Assembly (NCBI RefSeq): GCF_032714475.1
Contig: NZ_JAWDKD010000021.1
Coordinates: forward strand, 147,701 to 211,700
Origin: Methanolapillus africanus
GTDB taxonomy: Archaea; Halobacteriota; Methanosarcinia; Methanosarcinales; Methanosarcinaceae
Length of the DNA stretch: 64,000 bases
Direction: 5' to 3'
A program made the translations under genes and the position numbers. The notes beneath the pieces were generated by a model. It made no database searches. It saw nothing but the letters and a program-made list of their open reading frames with translations, and had not been told where the DNA came from. Each line of letters opens with the position of its first letter. Positions within the stretch are counted from its first letter, which is position 1. Positions 53,561 to 63,519 of this stretch are shown here, piece by piece.

Positions 53561-54925
53561 ATGACTCTTGAGCCTGTCCACATGAAAGAAATTGAAGAAA
53601 TCGCGACGGGAATCGATTATTCTTTTACGAAAAGAGAGACAAAAGATAATCTTGACATTTTTAAAAACCTCGCTCATCTTCAAAGCGACGGCAAAACCAT
53701 TCTCAAATCTATCGGTCCGCTTTTCCGTTCCAAAGCCGACATCTCGGTCGTCAGCCTGTCGGACGACGATTTTGACGTCACCTATTCATCCGACAGCGGC
53801 AGCACCAACCCAATTCCGTTTGAAAGCGGTCTTTTTTTAGACATCTGCCACTGTGCCATTGCGTCCACGCCGACGGATTTAGACATTCAGAGAAAACGAA
53901 CCATCGTTTGCGTCGGATTTTCACCCGACAAAAACAATTCGCTGACGACGACGTCTTTGACCGCGAACGCCGACTGGAAATATTTCGACGACGGATTCGG
54001 CCGCAGCAAAATCATTCAAATTGATCCGACCCTTCTCAAAAAAAGAATGGGGCGTATGGTTCACGACATGGCGATTTACGCCTCCGAATCGGAACACATT
54101 CTGTGGCTGCAAGAAGACATCATCGCCCAAAAAGACGAAACGGACAATCCGGGCGAAAACAATTCATTTTTCATCATGGACGGACCGATTTATCCGAAAC
54201 AGTTGTTGTACTGGATGGGAACGGAATCCGACGATATCAAGATCCGCCACGACAAAAACGCGCAGAAAGTCCTTCAAAATTACATCGACATCATGGATTT
54301 TCACATTGAACATGAAGTCCCGCTGGCCGGTTTTGTGAAAAATCCGGCGGAAACGCAAATTATAAACACGCTTCGGGAAAAAATCAAATCCGAAAAACAC
54401 TTTTTGGATTTGCCGTGGGCAACCGATTCTCAGCTTTTTAAGGCGTTTTTAAAAAATCCGAACGAACAAGAAAACAAATCGAGCGGCAAAGAAAACAAAA
54501 ATCAAACCGGTTCATCACGAAAATATTTGACGTACACCAATTGGTTTTTGCAGCCCAACCAGTTTTATGAAGCGGAAATTAAAGAAAATTCACCGCTGGT
54601 CCGGGAGAATCTGTCGCATAAATACGAAGCGGACGACTATTCTTTGGCATTCTTTATGATTTATGTGCCGTACGAATCAGACGGCCTTTTGTTTAAAATC
54701 GAAAGTCCTTACGGACTTGTCAAAAACGAAGACATGCGGGCAAAAATCACCCGGAAAATGCTTTACGAATTATCCATTGACATCATTCCGGCGACGCTGC
54801 GAAAAGCCGACAACGTCGCAAAAATCGGAATTCAGGAAAAGAACGAAATTAAAGACCTGTTCTCAAAAGAGACGGTCGACCGAACATACAACAACGTCCG
54901 CTGGGGGGACATCGATGAGTTTTGA
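53561..54925 (+). CDS. nurA: NurA family 5'-3' nuclease
   Basis: 454 aa. With HerA it resects DNA ends for recombinational repair. A metal-binding Asp block is visible as FFIMDGPIYPKQLL (about 205-218), then VPLAGFVKNP; the C-terminal YGLVKNEDMRAKITRKML is typical. The N-terminus carries a Ser/Asp-rich insert around 60-85. Longer than the usual 350-400 aa. Its TGA overlaps the herA ATG by 11 nt. Transcript apparently leaderless. Confidence 0.85.
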   Translation: MTLEPVHMKEIEEIATGIDYSFTKRETKDNLDIFKNLAHLQSDGKTILKSIGPLFRSKADISVVSLSDDDFDVTYSSDSGSTNPIPFESGLFLDICHCAIASTPTDLDIQRKRTIVCVGFSPDKNNSLTTTSLTANADWKYFDDGFGRSKIIQIDPTLLKKRMGRMVHDMAIYASESEHILWLQEDIIAQKDETDNPGENNSFFIMDGPIYPKQLLYWMGTESDDIKIRHDKNAQKVLQNYIDIMDFHIEHEVPLAGFVKNPAETQIINTLREKIKSEKHFLDLPWATDSQLFKAFLKNPNEQENKSSGKENKNQTGSSRKYLTYTNWFLQPNQFYEAEIKENSPLVRENLSHKYEADDYSLAFFMIYVPYESDGLLFKIESPYGLVKNEDMRAKITRKMLYELSIDIIPATLRKADNVAKIGIQEKNEIKDLFSKETVDRTYNNVRWGDIDEF

Positions 54926-56816
54926 TCAAAAGAAATTGACAGATCAGCAGGATTTTGACAGCATCAAAGAAAAATTAAACGCCATGAAAACAAGCGAAAC
55001 AGTCGGACCTGTCGATACGGCCGGCTCAGTCAAACCGGCCGGTTCTGACGAAAACGAATCCGGTGAGGATGATTTGCCGTTTTTAGAATATGATTACACA
55101 TCTTCAACAAAAAGCGGTAACAGCAACAGTAATCTCGGCAAAGCTTACGGCATCATTACAACCGGCGTCGAACCGCTTCAAATTGACGATACAGGCGCCA
55201 ACATTGTCGCCTACATTTCAGCGGCCGAACGGGAACAAATCCGGCTCGGCGGGTATGTTATTGTGCCGTACGGCAATGAAAATTTATTCGGAAAAATCTC
55301 AAAACTGGAATACCGGCAAGAATTCGCCGTCGACGACGCGACTGAAATTCATTCCCGGCGCATGCTCGGCAAAGACAGTCGCCGCGAAATCAATGAGGAA
55401 GATTACAAACTGCTGGCCTTGATTGATCCGATTTGCATTCTTTACGAAAAGCAAAACCAATTGCTGCGCCGGATGGCCGACCGGATCCCCAAACCCAACA
55501 CGCCGGTTTTGCCCGTTATGGATAAAAAAATGATTCAAACCGGACTGAATATTCCGGAAGAGGGAATCTTTTTGGGCCATTTGAGCGTCGGCGGCGAACT
55601 CGTCAAAACGGAATCAAAACCGCCAACTGTCGCATACTATTTGAGAAACGATTATTCGACCGGCGATCCGCTCATTTTCCGCCACATGCTGGTTTGCGGC
55701 AGCACCGGTACCGGAAAAACATTCCTTACAAAAAATATTCTGCGTCAATTTTTGGCGGAAAACAGCAAATATCACCCGCGAATCGATCCAAAAAGAGAGC
55801 AGAATCCATGTTTGGTGATCATGGATCCGCAGGACGAATATTCTCAGCTTTATGAAGATAACACGCTCACAGACAACGACAAATTTTCATTCGAATCGGA
55901 AAATGTCGCGTATGGCGGCGTTTCCAACACGAGGACATTCACGGCAAAAGTCGACGGCGAACGCTACAGCGGAAAATCCAGAGCGCAGCAAGTCGAATTC
56001 ACAATTCCGTTTTCATTTATCCGGTCCAATCCTTGGATTTTGGAAGCGGCGGAGATGCCGGAAAACCAAAAAATCGGCTATGAAGTCCTCATTGATGAAT
56101 ATTTCAAGAAGGCGGACAAGAGAAACGAAAAACCGACGTACCTCGGATTTAAAGCATTCTTGGAAGACTCGCTCAATAAGGAATACTTTACAGAACAAAC
56201 CGGAAAAATTCACGAAGCGACTTACGGCGGCATCGTCCGAAAAGTTCTCAACAAATCTTATGAGCGTATTTTTGACAAGGACGCGAAGCCGGTTACGGAA
56301 CTTTTCGAGGTCATGTTTAAGCCCGGACAGATTTCCGTCTTCCCGACCGAATACATTCAATCGTCGCGCATCCGCGACCTGATTGTTCTGTCGATGATGA
56401 CCGTCATTGTGGACAACAAACTCGGAACGTCCGGCAACGAAACCGTCAAAGACACGCCGATCGTTCTGGTTCTCGACGAAGCCCACCGGTATTTGTCGGG
56501 CGCGTCGTCCACGCAATCCGGAAAAATCATTTACAAATTTTCGGAAGCGGCCAAACAGGGACGCAAAGAAGGACTGGGGCTTTTCTTAATCACTCAAGAC
56601 CCGCAGGACATCGACGTCGATATTCTCAAACAAGTGAACACAAAAGTGGTCCTGAATCTCAACAATGACGCGGCGATTAACGCCGTCAAGGTGCCCAAAG
56701 AATATGAGAAACGGGTACCGTACTTGAAAAAAGGGCAAATGATCATCCACAGCCCGGACAACGGCGACATCGTCGAAATTATGGGACTTTCCAATTGCGT
56801 GGTCAAACACCAATAA
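54915..56816 (+). CDS. herA: HerA DNA translocase/helicase
   Basis: 633 aa from the ATG at 54915, inside the end of nurA; the frame is open far upstream but that overlaps nurA and has no support. A HAS-barrel N-terminal part (about 55-220) is followed by Walker A CGSTGTGKTF (about 260-269), Walker B IVLVLDEAHRYL, and AAKQGRKEGLGLFLITQDP, the HerA signature. A hydrophilic N-terminal tail of about 50 residues is extra. Canonical partner of NurA in end resection. Confidence 0.93.
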   Translation: MSFDQKKLTDQQDFDSIKEKLNAMKTSETVGPVDTAGSVKPAGSDENESGEDDLPFLEYDYTSSTKSGNSNSNLGKAYGIITTGVEPLQIDDTGANIVAYISAAEREQIRLGGYVIVPYGNENLFGKISKLEYRQEFAVDDATEIHSRRMLGKDSRREINEEDYKLLALIDPICILYEKQNQLLRRMADRIPKPNTPVLPVMDKKMIQTGLNIPEEGIFLGHLSVGGELVKTESKPPTVAYYLRNDYSTGDPLIFRHMLVCGSTGTGKTFLTKNILRQFLAENSKYHPRIDPKREQNPCLVIMDPQDEYSQLYEDNTLTDNDKFSFESENVAYGGVSNTRTFTAKVDGERYSGKSRAQQVEFTIPFSFIRSNPWILEAAEMPENQKIGYEVLIDEYFKKADKRNEKPTYLGFKAFLEDSLNKEYFTEQTGKIHEATYGGIVRKVLNKSYERIFDKDAKPVTELFEVMFKPGQISVFPTEYIQSSRIRDLIVLSMMTVIVDNKLGTSGNETVKDTPIVLVLDEAHRYLSGASSTQSGKIIYKFSEAAKQGRKEGLGLFLITQDPQDIDVDILKQVNTKVVLNLNNDAAINAVKVPKEYEKRVPYLKKGQMIIHSPDNGDIVEIMGLSNCVVKHQ

Positions 56817-56849
56817 TTGTCCTTCTTTTTTTCATTTCTTTTTCTCTTT

Positions 56850-56907
56850 TATTGAGCTGCGCCGCCGCGCGCGTTACGGCAATCATTTTTGCCGACGCCG
56901 CCAAAAC
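56850..56907 (-). repeat. GCGCGC-core dispersed element, copy H
   Basis: Reverse orientation: GCCGCCGCGCGCGTTACGGC (56861-56880), AATCATTTTTGCCGACGCCG. It follows the herA stop after a T-rich tract. Confidence 0.85.
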
Positions 56908-56968
56908 CAACCCCAATTTTCTTGTAAAAACACCATCGGGAATACTTTCACCCCCCTTGGATTTTTCC

Positions 56969-56976
56969 TTTATAAG
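56969..56976 (+). promoter_or_regulatory. TATA box of the RPA operon
   Basis: CCTTTATAAG, about 70 bp upstream of the ATG at 57043. Confidence 0.55.
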
Positions 56977-57042
56977 ATAACAGTCTAAAAGAATATTCGC
57001 CTCCCCGAAACCAAACCGAATAAAAATTGGAGGTCTACGGAC

Positions 57043-58818
57043 ATGACAAATATGACTGAGAAAAGCGAAAAAATCGAGAAAAGGAAGAGAAGCGAAACAA
57101 AGAGCGAGCACATTGTTGCCGAAACCTTTGAAAAGTACGACATCACCGAACAGGCGGAAACAGAGATGAATACGGAACCAAGCGAACACAAACCAGATAA
57201 TGCTTCATACGAACAGGCCGGCGGGCAGACGGAAGGAACCGGCACAACGGAAGCGGATTTGATGGCGGACGCTGTTTCAAGAATTCTGAAAAATTTCGCG
57301 GGCAAAAACATTGAGCTTTCAAGAGACGAAGTTTTCGAGAAACTACAGGAATTGGTTCTCGTTTACAAGGTGCCGCCGCATGAAGCGGAGCGGACGGTTT
57401 CAAACATCTATGTCAAGAGACACAAATTGGCAAAAAGCGATGTGTCCACCGGACGCGGCGCAAAAACCATGAAAATCGACGAGATTTTAAAAACCGGAAC
57501 AAACGAATCCGCAAATACGGAAGCCTTGTGGGTTTCGTTGGACGGAAAAGTCATCCAGCTTTGGGAAAATCCGCATGAGAGCATCGCCCAAGTCGGATTG
57601 ATCGGAGACGAAACCGGCGTCACAAAATTTACGCTATGGGGAAACGCGGGACTTCCGGCCCTTGAATTGAACAAATCTTATCAGTTCAAAAACGCGATTG
57701 TGAAGACCTGGAACAACAAAGCGCAAATAGAATTAAACAAGGCGACCAATGTCAGCGTTTCGGAACGGGATGTGCAGGTCCTCCCGCTTGAAAATACGGC
57801 GGCCGGCGACAAACAAAAGAACAACGAAATCCGAAAAGTTGAAGAGTTGAACAAAGACGGCGTCTGGACGGACATTTACGCAAAAGTCGTTCAAGTTTTT
57901 GATAAAACACACGACAGCATAACCGTGGCCGGCATATTGGGCGACGAAACCGGAACGATTCGGTTTACCATGTGGAAAACGGCAGAATGCGAAGCGGTTG
58001 AAATCGACAAATCTTATTTGTTCACAAACGTCATCGTCAAAGAGTGGAACGGAAAATACGCGGTTGAGCTCAATAAAAACAGCCGGACGGAAGAATTGGA
58101 CGAAGAGGTTTTTGTGAAATCCTCCGCCGTTGAAATGACCGGCTGCGCCGTTGATATTCAAGCCGGCTCCGGCCTTGTAAAAAGATGCCCGGACTGCAAC
58201 AAAGTTTTGTCCAAAGGCATTTGCAGCGAGCACGGAAAAGTCAAAGGAAAATATGATTTGCGGATCAAAGCCGTCATCGACGACGGAAAAACAGCGCAGG
58301 AATCCATTATCAACTGTGCGCTGACGGAACAGATTTTGAAAATGACGCTGGACGACGCCATTGCCATCGCCACCGAAACTTTGGATCCGGAATCCATTGC
58401 CGATTTGATCAAACGGGATTTCTTGGGAAAATATTACACCGTGACGGGCGCCAAAACCGACCGCTACATTATTGTCGAGACGATCGAACCGGCAAAACCG
58501 GTTGATTTGGTTGCCGTGGCGCAGCTCAAAAGCCGGATCGAATTGGAACGGTTGGAGTACGAACTGTTCGGAAATAAAATCGATAACAATGATGACGGCG
58601 TTCATGAAACGACCGCCGGTTATCCAGAAGTGAATTCAGATGACGCCGTCGATTTTACCGACGTTGGTGCTGACACAAACATTGAAAATGATGCGATTGA
58701 CTTCGCCGACATTTCAAAATCGACATCCGGCCTTCGGATGAGTTTGGATTCGGAACGAAAATTAGAGTCTGACGACATCGGGTTTGAATTTGAATCTGTT
58801 GCCAAAGGGGTGATTTAA
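57043..58818 (+). CDS. replication protein A-like ssDNA-binding protein
   Basis: 591 aa. A charged N-terminus (1-65) and a helical segment (about 70-125) precede two tandem OB folds. The first is at about 145-245 (ALWVSLDGKVIQLWEN, GDETGVTKFTLWG); the second at about 265-365 (GVWTDIYAKVVQVFDK, GDETGTIRFTMWK). A zinc-finger region follows, CPDC at about 383 with CSEHG, inside a third OB-like domain with the DRYIIVETIEP strand. The C-terminus is acidic. Protects single-stranded DNA in replication and repair. GGAGG precedes the ATG. Next gene starts at the base after its stop. Confidence 0.9.
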   Translation: MTNMTEKSEKIEKRKRSETKSEHIVAETFEKYDITEQAETEMNTEPSEHKPDNASYEQAGGQTEGTGTTEADLMADAVSRILKNFAGKNIELSRDEVFEKLQELVLVYKVPPHEAERTVSNIYVKRHKLAKSDVSTGRGAKTMKIDEILKTGTNESANTEALWVSLDGKVIQLWENPHESIAQVGLIGDETGVTKFTLWGNAGLPALELNKSYQFKNAIVKTWNNKAQIELNKATNVSVSERDVQVLPLENTAAGDKQKNNEIRKVEELNKDGVWTDIYAKVVQVFDKTHDSITVAGILGDETGTIRFTMWKTAECEAVEIDKSYLFTNVIVKEWNGKYAVELNKNSRTEELDEEVFVKSSAVEMTGCAVDIQAGSGLVKRCPDCNKVLSKGICSEHGKVKGKYDLRIKAVIDDGKTAQESIINCALTEQILKMTLDDAIAIATETLDPESIADLIKRDFLGKYYTVTGAKTDRYIIVETIEPAKPVDLVAVAQLKSRIELERLEYELFGNKIDNNDDGVHETTAGYPEVNSDDAVDFTDVGADTNIENDAIDFADISKSTSGLRMSLDSERKLESDDIGFEFESVAKGVI

Positions 58819-59376
58819 ATGCCGGGATATTTCAGAGAAATTGCCGTCCGCGTCTTTGCCAAAGAAATTCGCGATTCTGCCGTCGTTTACCGGGAAGAGG
58901 GCGACCAATATGCGCCGCAGTATGTCATGACGCCGACCGGCGCCCGCATCAACCGCGTTTTGATTGCCGGAACTTTGACCGAAAATGAAAACATCGGAAC
59001 GGATTCCGAATATTACCGGGCGCGGATTTCGGACCCGACCGGAACGTTCATGGTTTACGCCGGTCAATATCAAGCCGAAGCGATGCGCTTCTTGTCGGAA
59101 GTCGAAACGCCGGCTTTTGTGGCGGTCGTCGGAAAAGTGAACGCGTTTAAAGCGGACGACGGCAACATCTTGGTGTCGATTCGGCCGGAGCATATCCAAA
59201 AAATTGATGAAAAAGACCGCAATTTGTGGGTTTTTGAAACCGCTCAAAAAACGCATGAGCGGATTACGGAGATTGAAACCGATTCGGAAAAATCGGCCGA
59301 ACTCTTGAAACATTACCACCCTGACTTTGCGGGATACCGCAAAATGATGGCGGAAGCTTTGGAAACGATTCAATAA
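58819..59376 (+). CDS. RPA-associated protein (COG3390 type)
   Basis: 185 aa with a single OB fold: GARINRVLIAGTLTENENIG, then RARISDPTGTFMVYAGQYQ and FVAVVGKVN. It begins PGYFREIAVRVFAKEIRDS, typical of the RPA-associated family that sits beside RPA in euryarchaea. Directly adjacent to the RPA stop, so co-translated. A strong hairpin terminator follows. Confidence 0.92.
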   Translation: MPGYFREIAVRVFAKEIRDSAVVYREEGDQYAPQYVMTPTGARINRVLIAGTLTENENIGTDSEYYRARISDPTGTFMVYAGQYQAEAMRFLSEVETPAFVAVVGKVNAFKADDGNILVSIRPEHIQKIDEKDRNLWVFETAQKTHERITEIETDSEKSAELLKHYHPDFAGYRKMMAEALETIQ

Positions 59377-59391
59377 CCAACGAGATACTTT

Positions 59392-59445
59392 AAATCGTCA
59401 ATAAGCTGGAAACGGCTTATTGACGATTTTGTAATTTATTTTGTA
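59392..59445 (+). terminator. Terminator of the RPA operon
   Basis: AAATCGTCAATAAGC (59392-59406) / GCTTATTGACGATTT (59415-59429), a perfect 15-bp stem with an 8-nt loop, followed by T-rich DNA. Confidence 0.85.
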
Positions 59446-59555
59446 ATTTATTTTGGAATATTTTTAATAAAATTTCTTCCCATTCGAGTTCTCTTTCCCA
59501 AATTTCCGATTCTTTTATCCAAATGTTTTTATTTTTCCGCCCTATTCTTTCACAC

Positions 59556-60740
59556 ATGTACGATGTGAATTTAATCCGAAAAGATTTTCCGGTCCTGGAC
59601 CAGGTCATTTACCTGGACAACGGCGCCACCACGCAAACGCCGAAACCGGCCGTTGACGCCATGCTGGATTTCTATTACAATTATACCGCCAATTACGGAC
59701 GGGGCGCGCACCGGCTGTCCATTGCGGCAACGAATGCTTACGAAGACGCGCGCGATTCCGTCGCGTCATTTTTAAACGCGCCGTCCGAAAAAATGATTAT
59801 GACAAAAAATACCACCGACAGCATCAACATGGTGGCCAATGGATTCGGATTTTGTGCAGGCGACCATATTGTGACCAGCGTGGTTGAGCATCATTCCAAT
59901 ATCGTTCCGTGGCTGCGGCAAAAAGAAAAAGGCGTTGACGTATCGGTTGTGGACATGGATTCGGAAGGAATAGTTGATCCAAAAAATATTGAAGCGGCCA
60001 TCACAGACAAAACGAAATTGATTGCGATTGGACATATTTCGAACGTTTTCGGCTCGATTCAGGACATTGAAACCATCATTCGGATCGCGCACAAAAACGG
60101 GATTCCGATTTTGATTGACGGCGCACAGTCTGCCGGGCATACGGCTGTCGATTTGAAAAAATTGGATTGCGATTACTTTGCGGCCGCCGGCCACAAAGGG
60201 CTTCTCGGACCGCAGGGAACCGGCGTTCTTTACATCAAAAATCCGGAAACGATTGAGCCGACCAATCTCGGCGGTGGAACGACGTCTGAAGCGGATCGCT
60301 CTTGTTTTGTGACAAAAGAACCGCCGGAAAGCTTTGAAGCGGGAACGCCGAATTTGCCGGGCGTGATCGGTCTCGGCGCCGCGGTAGAATATCTGAAAAA
60401 GATTGGTGTGGCGGACGTCGAGAGACATGAAACCGCTTTGGCCAAAGACGTTGCCAAACGGTTGTCTGAAATCGACGGCGTCGCCGTTTACGGACCCAAA
60501 AATCGGGCGGGTCTTGTCGCGTTTAATGTGCGGGATCTGGAACCGCATACCGTTGCCATGCGGCTGGACAAATACGACAATATTTGCGTCCGAAGCGGGT
60601 TTCACTGCGCCATGCCGAGCCAAAAGTTTTTAGGCATCAACGGATCGTCGCGGGCGTCGTTTGCGCTTTACAACACGGAAGAAGAAGCGGACACATTCGT
60701 GAATGCGGTGGAAAGGATTTCAGCCGAAAGCAAAAAGTGA
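59556..60740 (+). CDS. sufS: cysteine desulfurase, SufS type
   Basis: 394 aa from the ATG at 59556 (an upstream ATG at 59523 lacks support). PLP enzyme delivering persulfide sulfur for Fe-S clusters. Begins DVNLIRKDFPVLDQVIYLDN; PLP lysine in AAAGHKGLLGPQGTGVLY; DGAQSAGH and the SufS-type RSGFHCAMP with the catalytic Cys. Group II SufS rather than IscS-like. No suf scaffold genes lie beside it. Ends in TGA. Confidence 0.94.
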   Translation: MYDVNLIRKDFPVLDQVIYLDNGATTQTPKPAVDAMLDFYYNYTANYGRGAHRLSIAATNAYEDARDSVASFLNAPSEKMIMTKNTTDSINMVANGFGFCAGDHIVTSVVEHHSNIVPWLRQKEKGVDVSVVDMDSEGIVDPKNIEAAITDKTKLIAIGHISNVFGSIQDIETIIRIAHKNGIPILIDGAQSAGHTAVDLKKLDCDYFAAAGHKGLLGPQGTGVLYIKNPETIEPTNLGGGTTSEADRSCFVTKEPPESFEAGTPNLPGVIGLGAAVEYLKKIGVADVERHETALAKDVAKRLSEIDGVAVYGPKNRAGLVAFNVRDLEPHTVAMRLDKYDNICVRSGFHCAMPSQKFLGINGSSRASFALYNTEEEADTFVNAVERISAESKK

Positions 60741-60775
60741 AAAAGAAAGGATGACACAAAGAACAAGAATATGAA

Positions 60776-60865
60776 ACAAAGAGTCAGATGACAAAGAGTC
60801 AGATGACAAAGAGAAAGACGATAAAGAGTCAGACGATAAAAAGTCAAACAACAAAGAGTCAGAAC
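60776..60865 (+). repeat. six tandem 15-bp repeats
   Basis: Unit ACAAAGAGTCAGATG repeated about six times with few changes, between sufS and the next small gene. Although the unit length is divisible by three, no frame through it is credible. Confidence 0.8.
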
Positions 60866-60903
60866 AGAGTAAGATAAATAAGCAAAGAAAGGAATGAAGT
60901 TTT

Positions 60904-61131
60904 ATGAAAACGTATTTGATGATTTGGTACAACAGCAGCAGTGATTGTTCCAACCCGTCGGAAGTCAACAGCCGGCTCATGTCTCTTGGATTTAAGCCGA
61001 TGCAGGGATCTTTCGATTATGTGTACGAGTGGAATAAAGCCGCGACGGTTGAAGATGTTTTGCGGTTCGGGGACAAGATTCATTTGTCTTTGATGGGAAC
61101 CGGCGTCTTCTTTAAAATCGAAACGGACTAA
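60904..61131 (+). CDS. 75-aa conserved hypothetical protein
   Basis: Small soluble protein: MKTYLMIWYNSSSD, NSRLMSLGFKPMQ, VEDVLRFGDKIHLSL. GGAATG lies upstream. Reminiscent of short methanogen proteins of unknown function. It precedes the rhomboid gene by 23 bp, probably the same transcript. Confidence 0.65.
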   Translation: MKTYLMIWYNSSSDCSNPSEVNSRLMSLGFKPMQGSFDYVYEWNKAATVEDVLRFGDKIHLSLMGTGVFFKIETD

Positions 61132-61154
61132 AAACAATCAGAAAGGTACCTAAA

Positions 61155-62060
61155 ATGACAAAATGCCATGCGTGCGGCAAAGAAGAAACAGCGCAGCCGG
61201 TCTGCGACGTTTGCGGAAAAACATACTGTGAAGACCATATTTCTCGAAACAATCATATTTGTTTCACAGATCCGAAGGGCGTGAACGTTGGGAACGGAAA
61301 CGCGCGCGTTTATGTGAAAACTTACGGAACGGGCGCAGCCGCCGGAACAAATCCGCCGAAAGCTGATTACTACGACCGGGATAATTTTGAAAAAAAGAAT
61401 GGGTACGCTGCCAAAAGAGGCGGCAGTATTTGGAAAACAATTTTTGACAGTCCGACGTATACGGTTATTTTGATTTGTGTGATTTTGCAAATTATCGGCT
61501 CAATCGGCTATTTTTTTAATTTTATGCCGTTTTGGATTATATGGAGAATACTGGCTCTGGAATCCAATTTTGAATATGCTTTGCACTATCCGTGGACGTT
61601 GATCACAAGCATGTTCCTGCATGACTTGGGAAATATCACGCATATTTTGTTTAACATGATTACGTTGTTCTTTTTCGGAACTTATTTGGAACGGGTCATC
61701 GGAAAGAAAGCGTTCGTCACGACATATTTGGTTTCCGGCGTTGTGGCTGCGGTTGGTTTTATCGCGGTCGAAGTGATGACGGCCGGGCCGTCAACCACTT
61801 TGCTGATCGGCGCCAGCGGCGCGATTATGGGCGTATTGGCGGCGATTGCCATCATTAATCCCAATCTGCAGGTTTACATTTACTTCATCCCGGCCAAAAT
61901 CAAATACTTAATTGTTTTGTATGCGATTATGGACTTTGTGTTCATGGGTTCGGGAGATTCGATTGCCCACGCGGCTCACCTCAGCGGTCTTTTTGTCGGT
62001 CTTTGGATCGGTTACTATTACCGGAAAAAATTGAGGAACAAACGCCCTCAGGAGTTTTAA
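61155..62060 (+). CDS. rhomboid intramembrane serine protease with zinc finger
   Basis: 301 aa. The N-terminal AN1-like zinc finger (residues 4-37) has CHACGKEE, CDVCGKTYCEDH and a terminal His-x-Cys. Residues about 60-95 form a linker. The rhomboid domain with six helices spans about 105-290: THILFNMITLFFFGTYLER, catalytic Ser in GASGAIMG, catalytic His in AHAAHLSGLFVG. It cleaves substrates within the membrane. AN1-rhomboid fusions are common in euryarchaea. The next gene starts at the base after its stop. Confidence 0.9.
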   Translation: MTKCHACGKEETAQPVCDVCGKTYCEDHISRNNHICFTDPKGVNVGNGNARVYVKTYGTGAAAGTNPPKADYYDRDNFEKKNGYAAKRGGSIWKTIFDSPTYTVILICVILQIIGSIGYFFNFMPFWIIWRILALESNFEYALHYPWTLITSMFLHDLGNITHILFNMITLFFFGTYLERVIGKKAFVTTYLVSGVVAAVGFIAVEVMTAGPSTTLLIGASGAIMGVLAAIAIINPNLQVYIYFIPAKIKYLIVLYAIMDFVFMGSGDSIAHAAHLSGLFVGLWIGYYYRKKLRNKRPQEF

Positions 62061-62624
62061 GTGACAAAGCCGGCGGAAGAGACGGATTTCGATGTTGAAG
62101 CGGAATTCGACAGTGAATCTGAGTTGGAATACGATTTGAAATCCAATTCGGAATCCGGTTTAGGATCCGATTCAGAAATCAGAACCGGAACCAATATTTC
62201 CATTCCGGTTCCGTCCGGAATAACCGTTTCCCCGCTTATCGGCCACAATTATTTAAAGCCGGCACAAGACGAAAAAGTGTTCATTCAGGTTTTGGATTTT
62301 AAAAAGATGTACGCCTGCTGGCTTCCGGGGCTCCGGTACACGCTTTATTTTGACGAGGAGCCGAAAACGGAAGAATTGAAACGCATCCGTCAAATTGTTT
62401 TGCTGGAAGTTTACGACGGCAACGGCAAAAGACTGATCGAGCTCAATGATGAAGAGTTTGAGCAGTTTGAAATGGTTTACGACATGTTCTCGACGTATGG
62501 CGGCGAGATTTGGTTTTACCGGCAAAAGACGGGGCGTCGGCTTCGGAAAAACTTCTGGCTGAAACAAAAGAACGCCAAACCGGGGGATCCGATTCGAAAA
62601 TATAATTTATCGGACATGGTTTAA
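62061..62624 (+). CDS. conserved hypothetical protein, 187 aa
   Basis: Starts at a GTG immediately after the rhomboid TAA, with CAGGAG about 12 nt upstream, so translation is coupled. Residues 1-50 are very acidic and Ser-rich. The rest is a mixed domain with KMYACWLPGLRYTLYF and EVYDGNGKRLIEL, then IWFYRQKTGRRLRKNFW, basic. No family recognised. Confidence 0.7.
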   Translation: MTKPAEETDFDVEAEFDSESELEYDLKSNSESGLGSDSEIRTGTNISIPVPSGITVSPLIGHNYLKPAQDEKVFIQVLDFKKMYACWLPGLRYTLYFDEEPKTEELKRIRQIVLLEVYDGNGKRLIELNDEEFEQFEMVYDMFSTYGGEIWFYRQKTGRRLRKNFWLKQKNAKPGDPIRKYNLSDMV

Positions 62625-62802
62625 CCAAAAGGGTGGCCGGACAGGAAAACTGTTTTTCAGGTTCTTTGATTTTTTAGATAATTATTAATAATTCGGATGC
62701 CTCATACAATATCGTTATTTTTGATTGTTATTGTTTTTATTGTCATTTTATTGTTATTTTGTTAAATTGTGTTATTTTTATGAACAGAAGGTTTTGAAAA
62801 CC

Positions 62803-63489
62803 ATGAAGACAACAAAAACCGGTCTCGGTTCTATTACAAAGTATTTGTCTTCCAAAAAAGAGGTTGAGCGAAGACGCATCGGTCTTTTGGTGGACGGTCC
62901 GAACGTTATTCGGAAAGAGTTTAACGTTGATTTGTATGAAATTAAAAATGTTTTAAAGGAGTATGGAAACGTCAAAGTCGGAAAGGTGTTTATCAACCAG
63001 TACGCCTCTGAAAAATTGATTGAAGCCATTGAGAATCATGGTTTGGAACCGATTATTTGTTCAACGGATGTGGACGTGCGTTTGGCGGTCGAGGGCATGG
63101 AACTCGTTTATAACGATAACATCGACACGATTGCGATTGTGACGCGTGACGCTGATTTCAAACCGCTGCTCAACAAGGCGAATGAAAAAGGCAAAGAAAC
63201 GATTATTTTCGGCATTCAGCCGGGCTTTTCAATCGCCTTGAAGAACTCTGCCGATTACGTTATTTTGCTCAAAGACGCGCAAATGATGTATGAGGAAGAG
63301 GTTGAGGACGAGCCGCGTTACTTGGGCGTCGCCGAAGAAGACGAGCATGAGGAAATCGAAATCGGCGGCAAAGAAAAGACCGACGCTGAATCTGAAAAAA
63401 AGCCGGAACAAAAAACCGAAAAGCGTTTTGAAGTGATTAAAAGCAAAGACGACAAAATCGGTCCGGCCGAAAACGATGTGAAGCAATAA
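62803..63489 (+). CDS. NYN/LabA-like PIN-domain protein (TIGR00288 type)
   Basis: 228 aa from the ATG at 62803; the frame is open upstream to 62725 without support. The NYN domain runs from about residue 20 to 165: RRIGLLVDGPNVIRKEF, STDVDVRLAVEGMEL, then TIAIVTRDADFKPLL with the Asp cluster of PIN-like nucleases. A Glu/Lys-rich C-terminal tail follows. Probably an RNase; substrate unknown. Common among methanogens. Confidence 0.85.
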   Translation: MKTTKTGLGSITKYLSSKKEVERRRIGLLVDGPNVIRKEFNVDLYEIKNVLKEYGNVKVGKVFINQYASEKLIEAIENHGLEPIICSTDVDVRLAVEGMELVYNDNIDTIAIVTRDADFKPLLNKANEKGKETIIFGIQPGFSIALKNSADYVILLKDAQMMYEEEVEDEPRYLGVAEEDEHEEIEIGGKEKTDAESEKKPEQKTEKRFEVIKSKDDKIGPAENDVKQ

Positions 63490-63519
63490 GCAAATATTGT
63501 TTCATATTTTCTTTTATTT

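Noticed and set aside
54663..54914. Upstream extension of the HerA frame
   Set aside because: The open frame overlaps nurA by about 260 bp; the ATG at 54915 gives the normal overlap for a coupled pair.
60741..60903. Peptide encoded by the 15-bp repeats
   Set aside because: Frames through the repeats hit stops quickly and have no start signal.
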